From an uncultured Litoreibacter sp. (GTDB lineage Bacteria > Pseudomonadota > Alphaproteobacteria > Rhodobacterales > Rhodobacteraceae): a DNA stretch of 64,000 nucleotides. Positions 26,473-35,109 of this stretch are shown piece after piece (position 1 is the stretch's first letter; the number at the start of each line of letters is the position of its first letter). Under the pieces are notes generated by a model, which was given only the letters and a program-made list of their open reading frames with translations, was not told the origin of the DNA and made no database searches. The stretch spans positions 248,001-312,000 of the forward strand of contig CANNGL010000002.1 of the NCBI GenBank assembly GCA_947504205.1, read 5' to 3'. A program made the position numbers and the translations under genes.

Positions 26473-27255
26473 TTAGTGATGCGGATGCAGCGCATCTTTC
26501 AGATACACACAGGTCAGAATTGTGAACACGTAGGCCTGGATGAAAGACACCAGAACCTCGAGTGCGTAGATGGCTGTGATCGCGATGATCGACAGCGGCG
26601 TCACCAACAGGCCGATGCCGGACGAGATCAGCACCAACGGGGCAAAAGCCGCGAAGACTTTGATCACCGCGTGACCTGCCATCATGTTGCCAGCCAGACG
26701 AATGGAGTGACTAACGGGACGCACGAAATAGGAAATGATCTCGATCAGCGCCAGAATAGGCCGCAGCGCCAGTGGGGCTGAGCTGATCCAGAACAGGCTC
26801 AGGAAACCTGCGCCATGCTTGACGAAGCCAAGGATCGTTACAAACAGGAAGACGCCCATTGCCATCACCGCCGTTACCGCAATATGCGATGTCGTTGTGA
26901 AGGAGCCGGGGATCAGACCCAGGAAGTTCGAGAACACGATGAAAATGAACAGCGTCATGATGTAGGGGAAGTATTTCACCCCATCTTTGCCCGCGACATC
27001 TTCGACCATCTTGTAGATAAAGCCATAGGCGAGTTCGGCGACAGATTGCGTACGGCTTGGAATGATTGCCCGCTTGCGCGTGCCCAGAACCAGAAGTGCG
27101 ATGACACAAACAACCGCAAGCGCCATCCAGAGCGTCGCATTGGTGATCGTGAACATGCCCACCGGACCATCACCGAACAGAGGTTTGATGATGAACTGGT
27201 CCATCGGGTGGAAAACAAGACCGCCTTCGTCGGCGCCGTGAGCTTCTTCTGCCAA
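26473..27255 (-). CDS. atpB: ATP synthase F0 subunit a
   Basis: 260 residues using TTG at 27255, 5 nt after the atpI stop and preceded by GAAGGACTGAG; the next in-frame ATG (27204) would remove the conserved [16 protein letters not shown] head. Five to six spans; the essential arginine is in [13 protein letters not shown]. Proton channel subunit facing the c ring. The frame is open further upstream inside atpI, but that part is a shadow. Confidence 0.93.
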   Translation of the reverse strand: MAEEAHGADEGGLVFHPMDQFIIKPLFGDGPVGMFTITNATLWMALAVVCVIALLVLGTRKRAIIPSRTQSVAELAYGFIYKMVEDVAGKDGVKYFPYIMTLFIFIVFSNFLGLIPGSFTTTSHIAVTAVMAMGVFLFVTILGFVKHGAGFLSLFWISSAPLALRPILALIEIISYFVRPVSHSIRLAGNMMAGHAVIKVFAAFAPLVLISSGIGLLVTPLSIIAITAIYALEVLVSFIQAYVFTILTCVYLKDALHPHH

Positions 27256-27260
27256 GATAC

Positions 27261-27587
27261 TCAGTCCTTCTTCTGTCGCGCGGCATGGGCCGCTTGATCC
27301 AATTCGACCTCTTTGGCGGTGCGCATCATCACGTTGATGCCTGCCGCGAGGCCTAGCAGCACGAAGATGATCAGAAAAATCGGCAATGTGCCGAAGACCC
27401 AATCAAGCCCGTACCCAATTCCGAAGCCGAGAGCGATGCCCGCGACCAGTTCGATCACCATTCGCCATGCCAGTTGAAGCTGCGAATAATGCTCGTCTCC
27501 GCGGGGTTCGGGTCCTTGCGTTCCCTTCAAGGCATTGATCCGGTCACTCAGCTCATCGAGCTTTGCTTGATCCGGCTCTTTGTCCAT
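27261..27587 (-). CDS. atpI: ATP synthase protein I
   Basis: 108 residues. Acidic N-terminus, then two membrane spans (about 45-65 and 72-92) with [20 protein letters not shown], the AtpI/AtpZ signature. Assists assembly of the c ring or Mg2+ handling. First gene of the atpI-B-E-G-F operon, start 28 nt downstream of a good promoter. Confidence 0.93.
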   Translation of the reverse strand: MDKEPDQAKLDELSDRINALKGTQGPEPRGDEHYSQLQLAWRMVIELVAGIALGFGIGYGLDWVFGTLPIFLIIFVLLGLAAGINVMMRTAKEVELDQAAHAARQKKD

Positions 27588-27614
27588 GAAAACAGCCCCT
27601 TGGATGTTGCGTGT

Positions 27615-27643
27615 GTGATACGGCTGCGGCTCAGAAGAGTCAA
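27615..27643 (-). promoter_or_regulatory. Promoter of the atp operon
   Basis: On the minus strand: -35 TTGACT (27643-27638), 17-nt spacer, -10 TATCAC (27620-27615). Both boxes fit the alphaproteobacterial housekeeping sigma factor. AT-rich DNA lies just upstream, as expected of an UP element. Confidence 0.65.
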
Positions 27644-27770
27644 CGCAGCGCGAACCAATATTAAATAATTGAAAATAAATGGAAAAATAAAATTCCGGAC
27701 GACCTAAACCGTGGGGTTTTCAGCGAAATGCAAAAATCCGATATTCAACCATTCGGTTGATAGTTAAGCC

Positions 27771-28670
27771 TCACGGCGACAGAACCTCGTGCCTGAGATG
27801 GGCAGTTTCCGCCAATAACCAGTCGCGAAACAGGCGCACAGGCTTGCGACGCAGAACGCCTTCACCAAACAGCATGAAATAGGTGCCTTGCCGGAACCCG
27901 TGCTCAAAACACTTCACAAGACGACCCGCTGCGACCTCATGCTCGACATTGTCGGCCGAGGCCAGAATGACCCCTTGCTCGGACAGAACGGATTCAATGG
28001 CCAGAAGCGCCCGCATGCGTGGCACCTGCGGCACCTGTTCTGCCAGATCAGGCCGCTCGATGCCGTTAAACCATGTCGCCCAAGGATCCCCACCCCTGTC
28101 CCGCAGAAGAGCAAAGTTCAGCAGATTGGCAGGTTCCCCTGCGATCTGCTCTGCAATTGCGGGGGCCGCATAGGGGTAGATCGCCTCATTGCTTACAAGC
28201 GCGCAATTGCGGTCCGGCGCTCCGGCCAGAAAGAAGCGGATCGCAATATCGGCCTCATACCGGGAGATATCGATCAACACCTCGGAGGCATCCAATTGCA
28301 AGGTAATTTCGGGGTGTTGGTCGGCAAAGCTTTTCAGCTTCGGCACCAGCCATTTGATCGCAAATACAGTCTCCGCATTCACCGTGACAGTTCCATCAGG
28401 CCGTGCGCTGATCGCCTCGGTCGCCTCGGCGATTTCATCAAAGGCAGGCGTCAATTGACTGAGATAAAGCGCGCCCGCTTTCGTCAATGTCACCCCCCTT
28501 GGCAAATCCCGAAAGAGCTGTGCGCCCAATCGATCCTCCAGTCCGCGCACGTGTTTGGAAATCGCTGAATGGCTCACGCCCAGCTCGTCTGCCGCCCGCG
28601 AAAAGCTTTCATGACGGCCCGCAGCTTCAAAGGCGCGCAGGGCATTGAGGGGAGGGAGTTGGCGGGGCAT
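27771..28670 (-). CDS. LysR-family regulator, GcvA-like
   Basis: 299 residues from ATG 28670 (28676 also possible). N-terminal helix-turn-helix: LNALRAFEAAGRHESFSRAA and GVSHSAISKHVRGLE; the remainder is the periplasmic-binding-like effector domain. GcvA-type members begin with such a PLNALRAFEAA stretch. Divergent from a 69-residue gene with a palindrome between them, the common arrangement for LysR autoregulation. Confidence 0.93.
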   Translation of the reverse strand: MPRQLPPLNALRAFEAAGRHESFSRAADELGVSHSAISKHVRGLEDRLGAQLFRDLPRGVTLTKAGALYLSQLTPAFDEIAEATEAISARPDGTVTVNAETVFAIKWLVPKLKSFADQHPEITLQLDASEVLIDISRYEADIAIRFFLAGAPDRNCALVSNEAIYPYAAPAIAEQIAGEPANLLNFALLRDRGGDPWATWFNGIERPDLAEQVPQVPRMRALLAIESVLSEQGVILASADNVEHEVAAGRLVKCFEHGFRQGTYFMLFGEGVLRRKPVRLFRDWLLAETAHLRHEVLSP

Positions 28671-28677
28671 AAACATA

Positions 28678-28694
28678 TGTGAGATTTTCTCACA
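28678..28694. promoter_or_regulatory. 17-bp palindrome before the LysR gene
   Basis: TGTGAGATTTTCTCACA, perfect 7-bp arms with a 3-nt centre, 8 nt before the start codon of the LysR gene. Likely a LysR or other dimer operator; being so close to the start it could also block translation as a hairpin. Confidence 0.5.
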
Positions 28695-28776
28695 CATACT
28701 GTCAAGAGAATGCTTTTGAATCGCGTCGCCCAAAAGCGCATACTGCCCTCAGATCCTTAAAAACAAAGGTGCTCCC

Positions 28777-28986
28777 ATGGCATTCCTCGACCTCAACACG
28801 CCCCGGCGTGCACGCTTCTCCTTTGTCGGTTTGATCGGCAAACTGCGCAAGGCCAGCCAACCCCGGCCCGGCTTCCCGAAATCGATAAGCGATCATCTGG
28901 CCCGCGATATTGGCCTCGACGCATACGAGCTTGAAAAGCTTCGCTTCGAGTGGCCGTCGGAGGGCCCCGACCGCCCGCGGATCTGA
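28777..28986 (+). CDS. Small basic protein, DUF1127-like, 69 aa
   Basis: 69 residues: basic head (NTPRRARFSFVGLIGKLRK) and a C-terminal SISDHLARDIGLDAYELEKL helix, which resembles the end of DUF1127 (YjiS-like) proteins (LARDIGL). These are small, stress-related RNA- or metabolism-linked proteins. AAAGGTGCTCCC precedes ATG. Divergent from the LysR gene, so probably its target. Confidence 0.7.
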   Translation: MAFLDLNTPRRARFSFVGLIGKLRKASQPRPGFPKSISDHLARDIGLDAYELEKLRFEWPSEGPDRPRI

Positions 28987-29027
28987 TCCATTGTTCCCAC
29001 CCCTCGTTCAGCGCTATGAACGGGGGG

Positions 29028-29363
29028 ATGAGTCAGTCTTTGGATCATGTCTTTGCAGCCCTTGCCGACGGCACCCGCCGCCGCATTCTGACGATGTTGC
29101 TTGAAGATGATATGGCTGTCACCGATGTGGCAGAGCCATTCGAGACCTCTCTGGCCGCAATCTCGAAACACCTGACAGTCTTGACCAATGCTGGCCTGAT
29201 CAGTCAGGAAAAGCGCGGTCGGGTGAAGTGGTGCAAACTCGAACCCGAAGCCATGCGCGATGCCGTGGTCTGGATCGAAAGCTTCGGTCAGCTCAAAGCG
29301 CTGAATTTCGATGCTTTCGAAGTGTTTTTGGACCGCGAGCTGTCAGACGACAGCTCCGGTTGA
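29028..29363 (+). CDS. ArsR-family winged-helix regulator
   Basis: 111 residues from ATG 29028. SLDHVFAALADGTRRRILTML and VAEPFETSLAAISKHLTVL (recognition helix), then a wing, EKRGRVKWCKL. No metal-binding Cys pair, so likely of the group regulating SRPBCC/AHSA1 or glyoxalase genes rather than metal efflux. No such target is adjacent. The downstream neighbour on the other strand is a 24-residue membrane peptide. Confidence 0.88.
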   Translation: MSQSLDHVFAALADGTRRRILTMLLEDDMAVTDVAEPFETSLAAISKHLTVLTNAGLISQEKRGRVKWCKLEPEAMRDAVVWIESFGQLKALNFDAFEVFLDRELSDDSSG

Positions 29364-29364
29364 A

Positions 29365-29439
29365 TTACATAATTCCGGCGAGGCGCAGTACCGCGAGTAC
29401 GACGACGATCAGGCCGATAATGTAAATGATATTGCGCAT
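29365..29439 (-). CDS. 24-residue membrane peptide
   Basis: Very small ORF: ATG at 29439, TAA at 29365-29367. The product begins MRNIIYIIGLIVVVLAVLR and ends LAGIM, a single hydrophobic helix with one basic residue at each end. AAGGACATCCATC precedes the ATG, a strong Shine-Dalgarno at normal spacing. I recall very similar short peptides in other Rhodobacteraceae genomes, but cannot check here. Convergent with the ArsR gene; the stops are 1 nt apart. Confidence 0.7.
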   Translation of the reverse strand: MRNIIYIIGLIVVVLAVLRLAGIM

Positions 29440-29622
29440 GATGGATGTCCTTTCCCTGAGGAGCGCCGTTCGCCCCTGCTTCGCACTTTAACCCTGCGCC
29501 GCCGCTTAGGTTCCTGTCAAACTGCGAATTTTCCGAAAACTTTTCGCGAAACAGCCTGAAACGCGACCCATTTCAGCCAAGATTGATCCCTAAAATTCGC
29601 TCAGATATTTCGGAGATAACTG

Positions 29623-29877
29623 ATGAAATTCATCCCGGCTTTCTTGTCTTTGTTCCTGTTTTCGGCCTTGGCCTACATGGTCTGGACGAATGAATATCCG
29701 TATCACCTGATCCCTGTGGATGAATTTGGTGATCCTGATCGCGTGGCGCGCATTCAGGCATATGTCGATGATCTCGTTGGCAAATTTGGCGCGATGAAAA
29801 CCGGCGCTGCCTTGATGATCACGGGTCTAGTCCTCTCGCTCTACTGCGTTATGAGCCCGAAAAACGACGGCGTCTAA
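29623..29877 (+). CDS. Small membrane protein, 84 aa
   Basis: 84 residues with two membrane spans (about 3-21 and 60-77) around a periplasmic loop with PYHLIPVDEFGDPDRVARIQ. GGAGATAACTG precedes the ATG. No family recognised. The next gene starts 4 nt after the stop, so the two membrane proteins are probably made together. Confidence 0.75.
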   Translation: MKFIPAFLSLFLFSALAYMVWTNEYPYHLIPVDEFGDPDRVARIQAYVDDLVGKFGAMKTGAALMITGLVLSLYCVMSPKNDGV

Positions 29878-29881
29878 GCCC

Positions 29882-30151
29882 GTGACCGATGACCAGATGA
29901 TTTGGGTGATCCTTGCCTGCTGCGCTGGCGCAATCGCAGTGGGGTCGATGGTGTTGGCCTTCATACTCCCCCGCGGTATGGCGAAAGTCATTGGCACGAT
30001 CATAGCCAGTTTGATCTACATTTTTTGGGCAAACGGACAGCAGACCGAGCTTGGCGCCGGAGGGTTTGTGATCTGGATCCCGCTTGTGGCGTTCTGCGCT
30101 TATTGGTGTGCCCGGACAGGCGCGCATGTGGTCGAAACCCTGAAGGCCTGA
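29882..30151 (+). CDS. Small membrane protein, 89 aa (GTG start)
   Basis: 89 residues from GTG 29882, 4 nt after the stop of the preceding small gene. Three spans (about 6-28, 33-50, 62-80). No recognised family; cysteines in LACCAGA and YWCARTG. Coupled partner of the 84-aa protein. Confidence 0.72.
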   Translation: MTDDQMIWVILACCAGAIAVGSMVLAFILPRGMAKVIGTIIASLIYIFWANGQQTELGAGGFVIWIPLVAFCAYWCARTGAHVVETLKA

Positions 30152-30158
30152 GCGCGCC

Positions 30159-31040
30159 CTAATCGGGTGTTTTGAACAAGATCAGCAGGGCCACAATCGT
30201 CAGCGCAATCCCCACAAGGATCAAAAGGGGCGGCAGCCCGTTGCCCAGCACCGTCTCCCAGATCAGCACCCAACTGGGCGTAAGATAGGTATAGGCCATC
30301 ACCTTTGCCGATTTCAGGCGGAGGGAGGCAAACTGGAACAGCACGAATGTCATCGTGCTGGCGCCAATCGACAGATAGGCCAGGATCAACCAGGTCTTGG
30401 TCGGCAAGCTCATCCAGTCAGTCGCCAGAATGTCCGACCAGCCATAAATGACCAGCAAAGCGGTCCCACCGATCAGCATCCCGAATGTGAACATCAGAAC
30501 CGGCTCACCCCGGTTGAGCAACCGGATCGTCGGCGCATAGACCGCATGCGCCACGCAGCCTACGAAATAGATAACCTCTCCGCGCCCGATATCGAAGGCC
30601 AGAAACGCCTGCCAATCCGCCCGGAAAATGACCCAGAGCGCGCCCACAGCTCCAATCGCAAGGGCAATCGCCATATGGCCGGTCGTGACCTGCCTGAGCA
30701 TCAGATATCCAGCAACCGCCGCCACAATCGGCGTCAGCGTGAAGACCGCCGCAGCCGACACCGGGGCCGCAGTCTTCAAACCAATGAACATCAGCACGAA
30801 ATAGCTGGCAAACATGCCACCCAGAATGATGTAGCGCCAGAAGCCGCGAAAATGCGGGCGTGGACTGCCATGCAACGCGACGGCGGCCGAGCCGATAATG
30901 ATGCTCGAAACGAGAAACCGAAACGAGTTGATCGACAAGGCACTGATATCATTGGCGATTTGCACACCCAGCGAAAACGATCCGGCCACCAGCATCGAGA
31001 AAAACAACATTGCCAAATGGCCTTTGGTGCTTTCTGTCAT
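30159..31040 (-). CDS. DMT-superfamily exporter (EamA)
   Basis: 293 residues from ATG 31040, just past the stop of the GNAT gene at 31043; the frame is open upstream but that part is shadow. Ten transmembrane spans in two EamA repeats, e.g. YFVLMFIGLKTAAPVSAA and VLFQFASLRLKSAKVMAYTYL. Inner-membrane carrier for metabolites or amino acids, substrate unknown. Third gene of a LysR-GNAT-DMT operon, which suggests LysR-controlled resistance or efflux. Confidence 0.9.
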   Translation of the reverse strand: MTESTKGHLAMLFFSMLVAGSFSLGVQIANDISALSINSFRFLVSSIIIGSAAVALHGSPRPHFRGFWRYIILGGMFASYFVLMFIGLKTAAPVSAAAVFTLTPIVAAVAGYLMLRQVTTGHMAIALAIGAVGALWVIFRADWQAFLAFDIGRGEVIYFVGCVAHAVYAPTIRLLNRGEPVLMFTFGMLIGGTALLVIYGWSDILATDWMSLPTKTWLILAYLSIGASTMTFVLFQFASLRLKSAKVMAYTYLTPSWVLIWETVLGNGLPPLLILVGIALTIVALLILFKTPD

Positions 31041-31042
31041 CG

Positions 31043-31504
31043 CTACGCCAGTCGAGGCGGAACCCGCCGCAGGGAAAGCCCGTGTTTTTCGTCGGTCGAA
31101 AACCCAAGACGCTCGTAAAACCCAAGCGCCTCGGCCGCTTTGCCCGACAAAAGCATAATCTTGTAGCAATCAGAGGCCCAGGCGGCCTCAGTCACAGCTT
31201 CCATCACCAGCCGCCCATAGCCCAAGCCCTGATGATCCGGCAGAGTAACAACGTTCTCAACCAGCGCGTAAGATCGCCCCAAATAAGTGAGGTTCGGCAA
31301 AATGTGCAGTGTCGCGGTCGAAACCAGCCTATCGTTCAACTCAGCGCAGAAGACCGAGGTGCCAGGGTGAGTGATCAGCCCCTCCCAATGCGCCTGCCCG
31401 CTTTCAGCCGCCAGAACATTGTCATTGCCAGCCAAAACCCCGAGCAATTCAAAAATCTGTTGGAAATCATTACGCTCGGCAAGGCGCGCAACGGCTGAAC
31501 TCAC
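31043..31504 (-). CDS. GNAT-family N-acetyltransferase
   Basis: 153 residues. Acetyl-CoA binding segment DHQGLGYGRLVMEAV (Q/R-x-x-G-x-G/A) near residue 85; before it a strand VSTATLHILPNL, and after it LSGKAAEALGFYERLGF. Transfers acetyl from acetyl-CoA to an unknown amine. ATG overlaps the LysR stop by 4 nt. Confidence 0.9.
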   Translation of the reverse strand: MSSAVARLAERNDFQQIFELLGVLAGNDNVLAAESGQAHWEGLITHPGTSVFCAELNDRLVSTATLHILPNLTYLGRSYALVENVVTLPDHQGLGYGRLVMEAVTEAAWASDCYKIMLLSGKAAEALGFYERLGFSTDEKHGLSLRRVPPRLA

Positions 31505-32388
31505 AAGCTGACCCAGGTTTTCGCCTCATCTTTCAGGTAAGACACAAAACTGCTGACCTTGGCGGTCCGATGCAAATCGACGTGGGTGACGCAATAGAAG
31601 GTAGAGAACCATTCTTCCAGCGGCTCCATCACCTCAACCATATTCTCCTGCTCATGGCCCATATAGGCGGGAAGAAAGCCGATACCCGCGCCTGCCAGAA
31701 CCGCGTCCTGCACGGTGTTGGTGTCGGAGCATTTGTAAACCACGTTATCTTCGGGAACCATTTGGCCGATCCACTTCATGAAGGGCGCGCGAGGGTCCAG
31801 ATTGACGACGCGGCAAAAGCGGTGGTTCGGAATATCCTCGATGCCGTTTAGCGGACCATGCCGGAAGATATAGTCTCGGTGCGCAAACAGGCCCATCGGC
31901 AAACGGCCCAACTCCTGCACGATATTGTCCAGATCGTTACCGGGCGCGCCCGCGCGCAAAGCCACGTGGGCCTCCCCGTATTCAAGGCGCAAAGGCCGCG
32001 TGTCGACGATGAGTTGCGCACGAACCTCAGGATTGTTGACCTGATACTTTGTCAAAGTGCGTGCCATCAAAGGCGACATCTGCGGCAGGCAGGTGATGAT
32101 AAGCTCGCCCGAGACACTGGCGCCGCGTCCATGAATGCGCCCGGCAAGCTGTGTCAGTTGATCTTCGGTTGTTCCCGCGACCTGCAGCAAATCCTCACCG
32201 GCTTCGGTTGGCGTGTAACCCCGTGCATGGCGTTGAAACAGCTTCGCACCCAGCTTGCCTTCCAGACTGTCGATATGGCGAATGACCGTCGCGTGGTGCA
32301 CCCCCAGCACGTCCGCCGCAGCCGAAACGGTTCTCAGCCGCGCGACCTGATATGCCGTGCGAAATTCATCCCAATTATCAATATCCAT
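31501..32388 (-). CDS. LysR-family transcriptional regulator
   Basis: 295 residues. HTH: WDEFRTAYQVARLRTVSAAADVLGVHHATVIRHID; effector domain with ELIITCLPQMSPLM near 95. Start codon ATG 32388. Overlaps the GNAT gene at its end, so regulator, acetyltransferase and exporter form one operon. It resembles the group of LysR proteins that control nearby efflux systems; the signal is not evident. Confidence 0.92.
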   Translation of the reverse strand: MDIDNWDEFRTAYQVARLRTVSAAADVLGVHHATVIRHIDSLEGKLGAKLFQRHARGYTPTEAGEDLLQVAGTTEDQLTQLAGRIHGRGASVSGELIITCLPQMSPLMARTLTKYQVNNPEVRAQLIVDTRPLRLEYGEAHVALRAGAPGNDLDNIVQELGRLPMGLFAHRDYIFRHGPLNGIEDIPNHRFCRVVNLDPRAPFMKWIGQMVPEDNVVYKCSDTNTVQDAVLAGAGIGFLPAYMGHEQENMVEVMEPLEEWFSTFYCVTHVDLHRTAKVSSFVSYLKDEAKTWVSL

Positions 32389-32550
32389 ATGTGCACCTGT
32401 TCACAGGAAGGCCTGATTTATATGTTTATCTCTGTTCTGTCGCAGATGAAACACAGAATACAACCTGCCCCCAATCCTTCGAGAAGGTGCCACAAATTCT
32501 TCATTGTTTCGGGCGAGGCTGCACAGCGAACGATCTGTGGAGGCCCTGTC

Positions 32551-32937
32551 GTGAAACCAGCCTTGTCCCGTGGATATCTGGAACCAGAGCATCTGATCTG
32601 GCTGATGGGCCTTGGTTTCATGGCATTGCTGGCCGTCTCAGCCCTCCGGATGATCTTCGGCCCGGGCCTGAGCTTCTGGCTGGAGTTGATCAAGGTACTG
32701 CCGTTCATGTTGATGGGCGGCCTGTGCTCCGAGGACATGATGACCAACATCCTGTCGACCGCCACCAATGCAGGCTTCGTCGTTGTAACAGCCGCCGGTC
32801 TGACACGGATCGACCACAAGCTGCGCAACAGCTTCGGGGTAAACCACTCGCTTTTGCGCTCAACCTTTTCACGACCCGACGAAACCATATGGCAGGCCCG
32901 CATGGCCCGCCTGCGCCTGACCCGAAGCTGTTCGTAA
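32551..32937 (+). CDS. Small membrane protein, 128 aa (GTG start)
   Basis: GTG at 32551 with GGAGGCCCTGTC upstream. 128 residues with three hydrophobic spans (about 15-35, 44-63, 70-86) and a basic C-terminal tail. Third codon positions are strongly G/C, unlike the upstream part of the same open frame, which runs on through the LysR gene as a shadow. No family recognised. Confidence 0.65.
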   Translation: MKPALSRGYLEPEHLIWLMGLGFMALLAVSALRMIFGPGLSFWLELIKVLPFMLMGGLCSEDMMTNILSTATNAGFVVVTAAGLTRIDHKLRNSFGVNHSLLRSTFSRPDETIWQARMARLRLTRSCS

Positions 32938-32994
32938 ACCACAACGCCCGCCATCCGGCTTGATGGATCGCGCAAGGCCGCTAGGTCTCGCGTC

Positions 32995-33372
32995 ATGACC
33001 AACACACGCATCTCCGCCATTCTTCTGATCCTGCGCGCCATCCTCAGCGTGGCATTCCTCTATTACGGGCTGCAAAAGCTTCTGGGCTTCGCACCCGCGG
33101 TCGAGATGTATGACAAGCTGGGCTTCACCCAGATCCCGCGCTACTTCACCGGAACTGCCGAAGTGCTGGGGGCCATCGGGCTGTGGCTCAAAGGCCGACA
33201 ACTCTACGCCGCCGCACTTCTGGTCGCCGTCATGTGCATCGCAACCTTTGCCCAGTTGGTATTTCTTGGCCCGCCCTATTTCCCCGTGCCCTACCTGCTG
33301 GCAGGCGCGCTGGTCCTCGTGATTGCCGACAGGCACCAATTCATGGGCTCAGATCAGCCGGGCAACAGCTGA
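32995..33372 (+). CDS. DoxX-family membrane protein
   Basis: 125 residues, four spans. LRAILSVAFLYYGLQKLLG and MYDKLGFTQIPRYFTGTAEVLGAIGL are the DoxX/DoxX-like signature. Members are linked to quinone-dependent redox or thiosulfate oxidation; function of this one unknown. Upstream ribosome-binding site is weak. Confidence 0.88.
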   Translation: MTNTRISAILLILRAILSVAFLYYGLQKLLGFAPAVEMYDKLGFTQIPRYFTGTAEVLGAIGLWLKGRQLYAAALLVAVMCIATFAQLVFLGPPYFPVPYLLAGALVLVIADRHQFMGSDQPGNS

Positions 33373-33431
33373 TCAAACCCCGCGCAAACCCATTGACTCC
33401 TGCCCTGCGCTCCGTCATATCGCCCGTAAAT

Positions 33432-33505
33432 CCGGAAGCGTAAATCTTCCGGTCCCGGGCCGATCCGGGATCGCCCCCCACCAGCGTGTCACGCCCGTGG
33501 GGGCG
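33432..33505 (+). promoter_or_regulatory. Three consecutive hairpins in the ffh leader
   Basis: Stem 1 CCGGAAG/CTTCCGG (33432-33452), stem 2 TCCCGG/CCGGGA (33453-33470), and stem 3 CGCCCCCCAC/GTGGGGGCG (33472-33505), the last enclosing an inner GCGT/ACGC stem. They follow one another with almost no gap and end about 60 nt before the ffh start codon. Could be a cis-acting leader RNA or a terminator for doxX. Confidence 0.5.
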
Positions 33506-33565
33506 CAATGCATTTTGAGCAACCCTATATGGGTCAAGTGAAACAACGGCAAAGGAGCCGAGAGC

Positions 33566-35068
33566 ATGTTTGAAAATCTATCCGAACGCCTCTCTGGCGT
33601 CTTTGATCGTCTCACCAAACAAGGCGCGCTGTCTGAGGATGACGTCAAGACCGCCCTGCGCGAAGTGCGCGTGGCATTGCTGGAGGCTGACGTCTCCCTG
33701 CCCGTCGCCCGCGATTTCGTCAAAGCCGTGGCCGAGAAAGCCACCGGTCAGGCGGTTACCAAATCCGTCACCCCCGGACAGCAGGTCGTCAAGATCGTCC
33801 ATGACGAGCTGAAACACGTCCTTGCCGGTGACAATGAAGAGCCGGGCGAGCTCAAAATCGACAATCCGCCCGCACCGATCCTGATGGTCGGCCTGCAAGG
33901 CGGCGGTAAGACCACCACAACCGGTAAACTTGCCAAGCGCCTGACCGAGAAGAACGGCAAACGCGTGTTGATGGCCTCCCTCGACATCTATCGCCCGGCC
34001 GCGATGGACCAGCTGGCCATTCTCGGCACCCAGATCGGCGTCGATACACTTCCTATCGTGAAGGGCGAAAAACCCGTCGATATCGCCAAACGTGCCAAAC
34101 AACAGGCCACCCTTGGCGGCTATGACGTCTATATGCTCGACACCGCAGGCCGCCTGCAGATCGACGAAGTCCTGATGCAGGAGGTCGAAGATGTGGCCGC
34201 CGTCGTCAAACCGCGCGAGACGCTTCTTGTTGTCGACGGGCTGACCGGCCAGGTCGCCGTCGAAGTCGCGGAAGAGTTCGACGACAAGATCGGCATCTCC
34301 GGCGTCGTTCTGACCCGGATGGATGGCGACGGGCGCGGCGGTGCGGCTCTCTCCATGCGCGCCGTGACCGGCAAGCCGATCAAATTCGTCGGTCTGGGCG
34401 AGAAGATGGACGCGCTCGAAACATTCGAGCCGGATCGCATCGCAGGCCGTATCCTTGGCATGGGCGATATCGTCTCCCTCGTCGAGAAAGCGCAGGAAAC
34501 GATCGAGGCCGAACAGGCCGAGCGCATGATGAAGCGCTTCCAGAAAGGTCAGTTCAACATGAACGACCTGAAAATGCAGCTCGAACAGATGATGAAGATG
34601 GGCGGCATGGAAGGCATCATGGGCATGATGCCCGGTATGAAGAAAATGGCCAAACAGGCCGAAGATGCGGGCCTTGATGACAAGATCCTCAAGCAGCAGA
34701 TCGCGCTCATCCAATCGATGACCAAACGCGAACGCGCCAACCCGCAACTTCTGCAAGCCTCCCGCAAGAAACGCATCGCTGCGGGCGCCGGGCTGGAGGT
34801 CTCAGACCTCAACAAGCTTCTCAAGATGCAGCGTCAGATGTCCGACGTGATGAAGAAAATGGGCAAGATGGGCAAAGGCGGCATGCTGAAACAGGCCATG
34901 AAAGGCATGTTCGGCAAAGGCGGCATGCCTGACATGAACGACCCCAAAGCGATGGAAGAAGCGGCCAAACAGATGGGCGCAAAGCTGCCTGCGGGCATGG
35001 GCAACCTGCCCGGCCTCGGCGGCGGGTCCCTGCCCCCCGGCCTCAGTGGTTTCGGCAAGAAGAAATGA
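33566..35068 (+). CDS. ffh: Signal recognition particle protein
   Basis: 500 residues. N domain 1-90; GTPase G1 GLQGGGKTTTTGKLA near 110, G3 DTAGR near 192, G4-like TRMDGDGRGG near 250; a Met-rich M domain from about 330 (MKMGGMEGIMGMMPGMKKMA) and a Gly/Met-rich tail. Binds SRP RNA and signal sequences and docks with FtsY. First gene of the SRP/ribosome cluster; ATGA at the end touches a possible longer start of the next gene. Confidence 0.97.
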   Translation: MFENLSERLSGVFDRLTKQGALSEDDVKTALREVRVALLEADVSLPVARDFVKAVAEKATGQAVTKSVTPGQQVVKIVHDELKHVLAGDNEEPGELKIDNPPAPILMVGLQGGGKTTTTGKLAKRLTEKNGKRVLMASLDIYRPAAMDQLAILGTQIGVDTLPIVKGEKPVDIAKRAKQQATLGGYDVYMLDTAGRLQIDEVLMQEVEDVAAVVKPRETLLVVDGLTGQVAVEVAEEFDDKIGISGVVLTRMDGDGRGGAALSMRAVTGKPIKFVGLGEKMDALETFEPDRIAGRILGMGDIVSLVEKAQETIEAEQAERMMKRFQKGQFNMNDLKMQLEQMMKMGGMEGIMGMMPGMKKMAKQAEDAGLDDKILKQQIALIQSMTKRERANPQLLQASRKKRIAAGAGLEVSDLNKLLKMQRQMSDVMKKMGKMGKGGMLKQAMKGMFGKGGMPDMNDPKAMEEAAKQMGAKLPAGMGNLPGLGGGSLPPGLSGFGKKK

Positions 35069-35109
35069 GAATAGATCGGTGCACCCAGCCCCCGTCCGGA
35101 AAGGCGGCG

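Noticed and set aside
31858-32550. Upstream half of a 359-residue plus-strand frame
   Set aside because: It runs through the LysR gene on the opposite strand and lacks coding bias; only the part after GTG 32551 looks real.
33578-34756. 392-residue open frame antisense to ffh
   Set aside because: Codon usage and the conserved Ffh motifs on the plus strand show that this is a shadow; no ribosome-binding site and a composition of low-complexity His/Asp.
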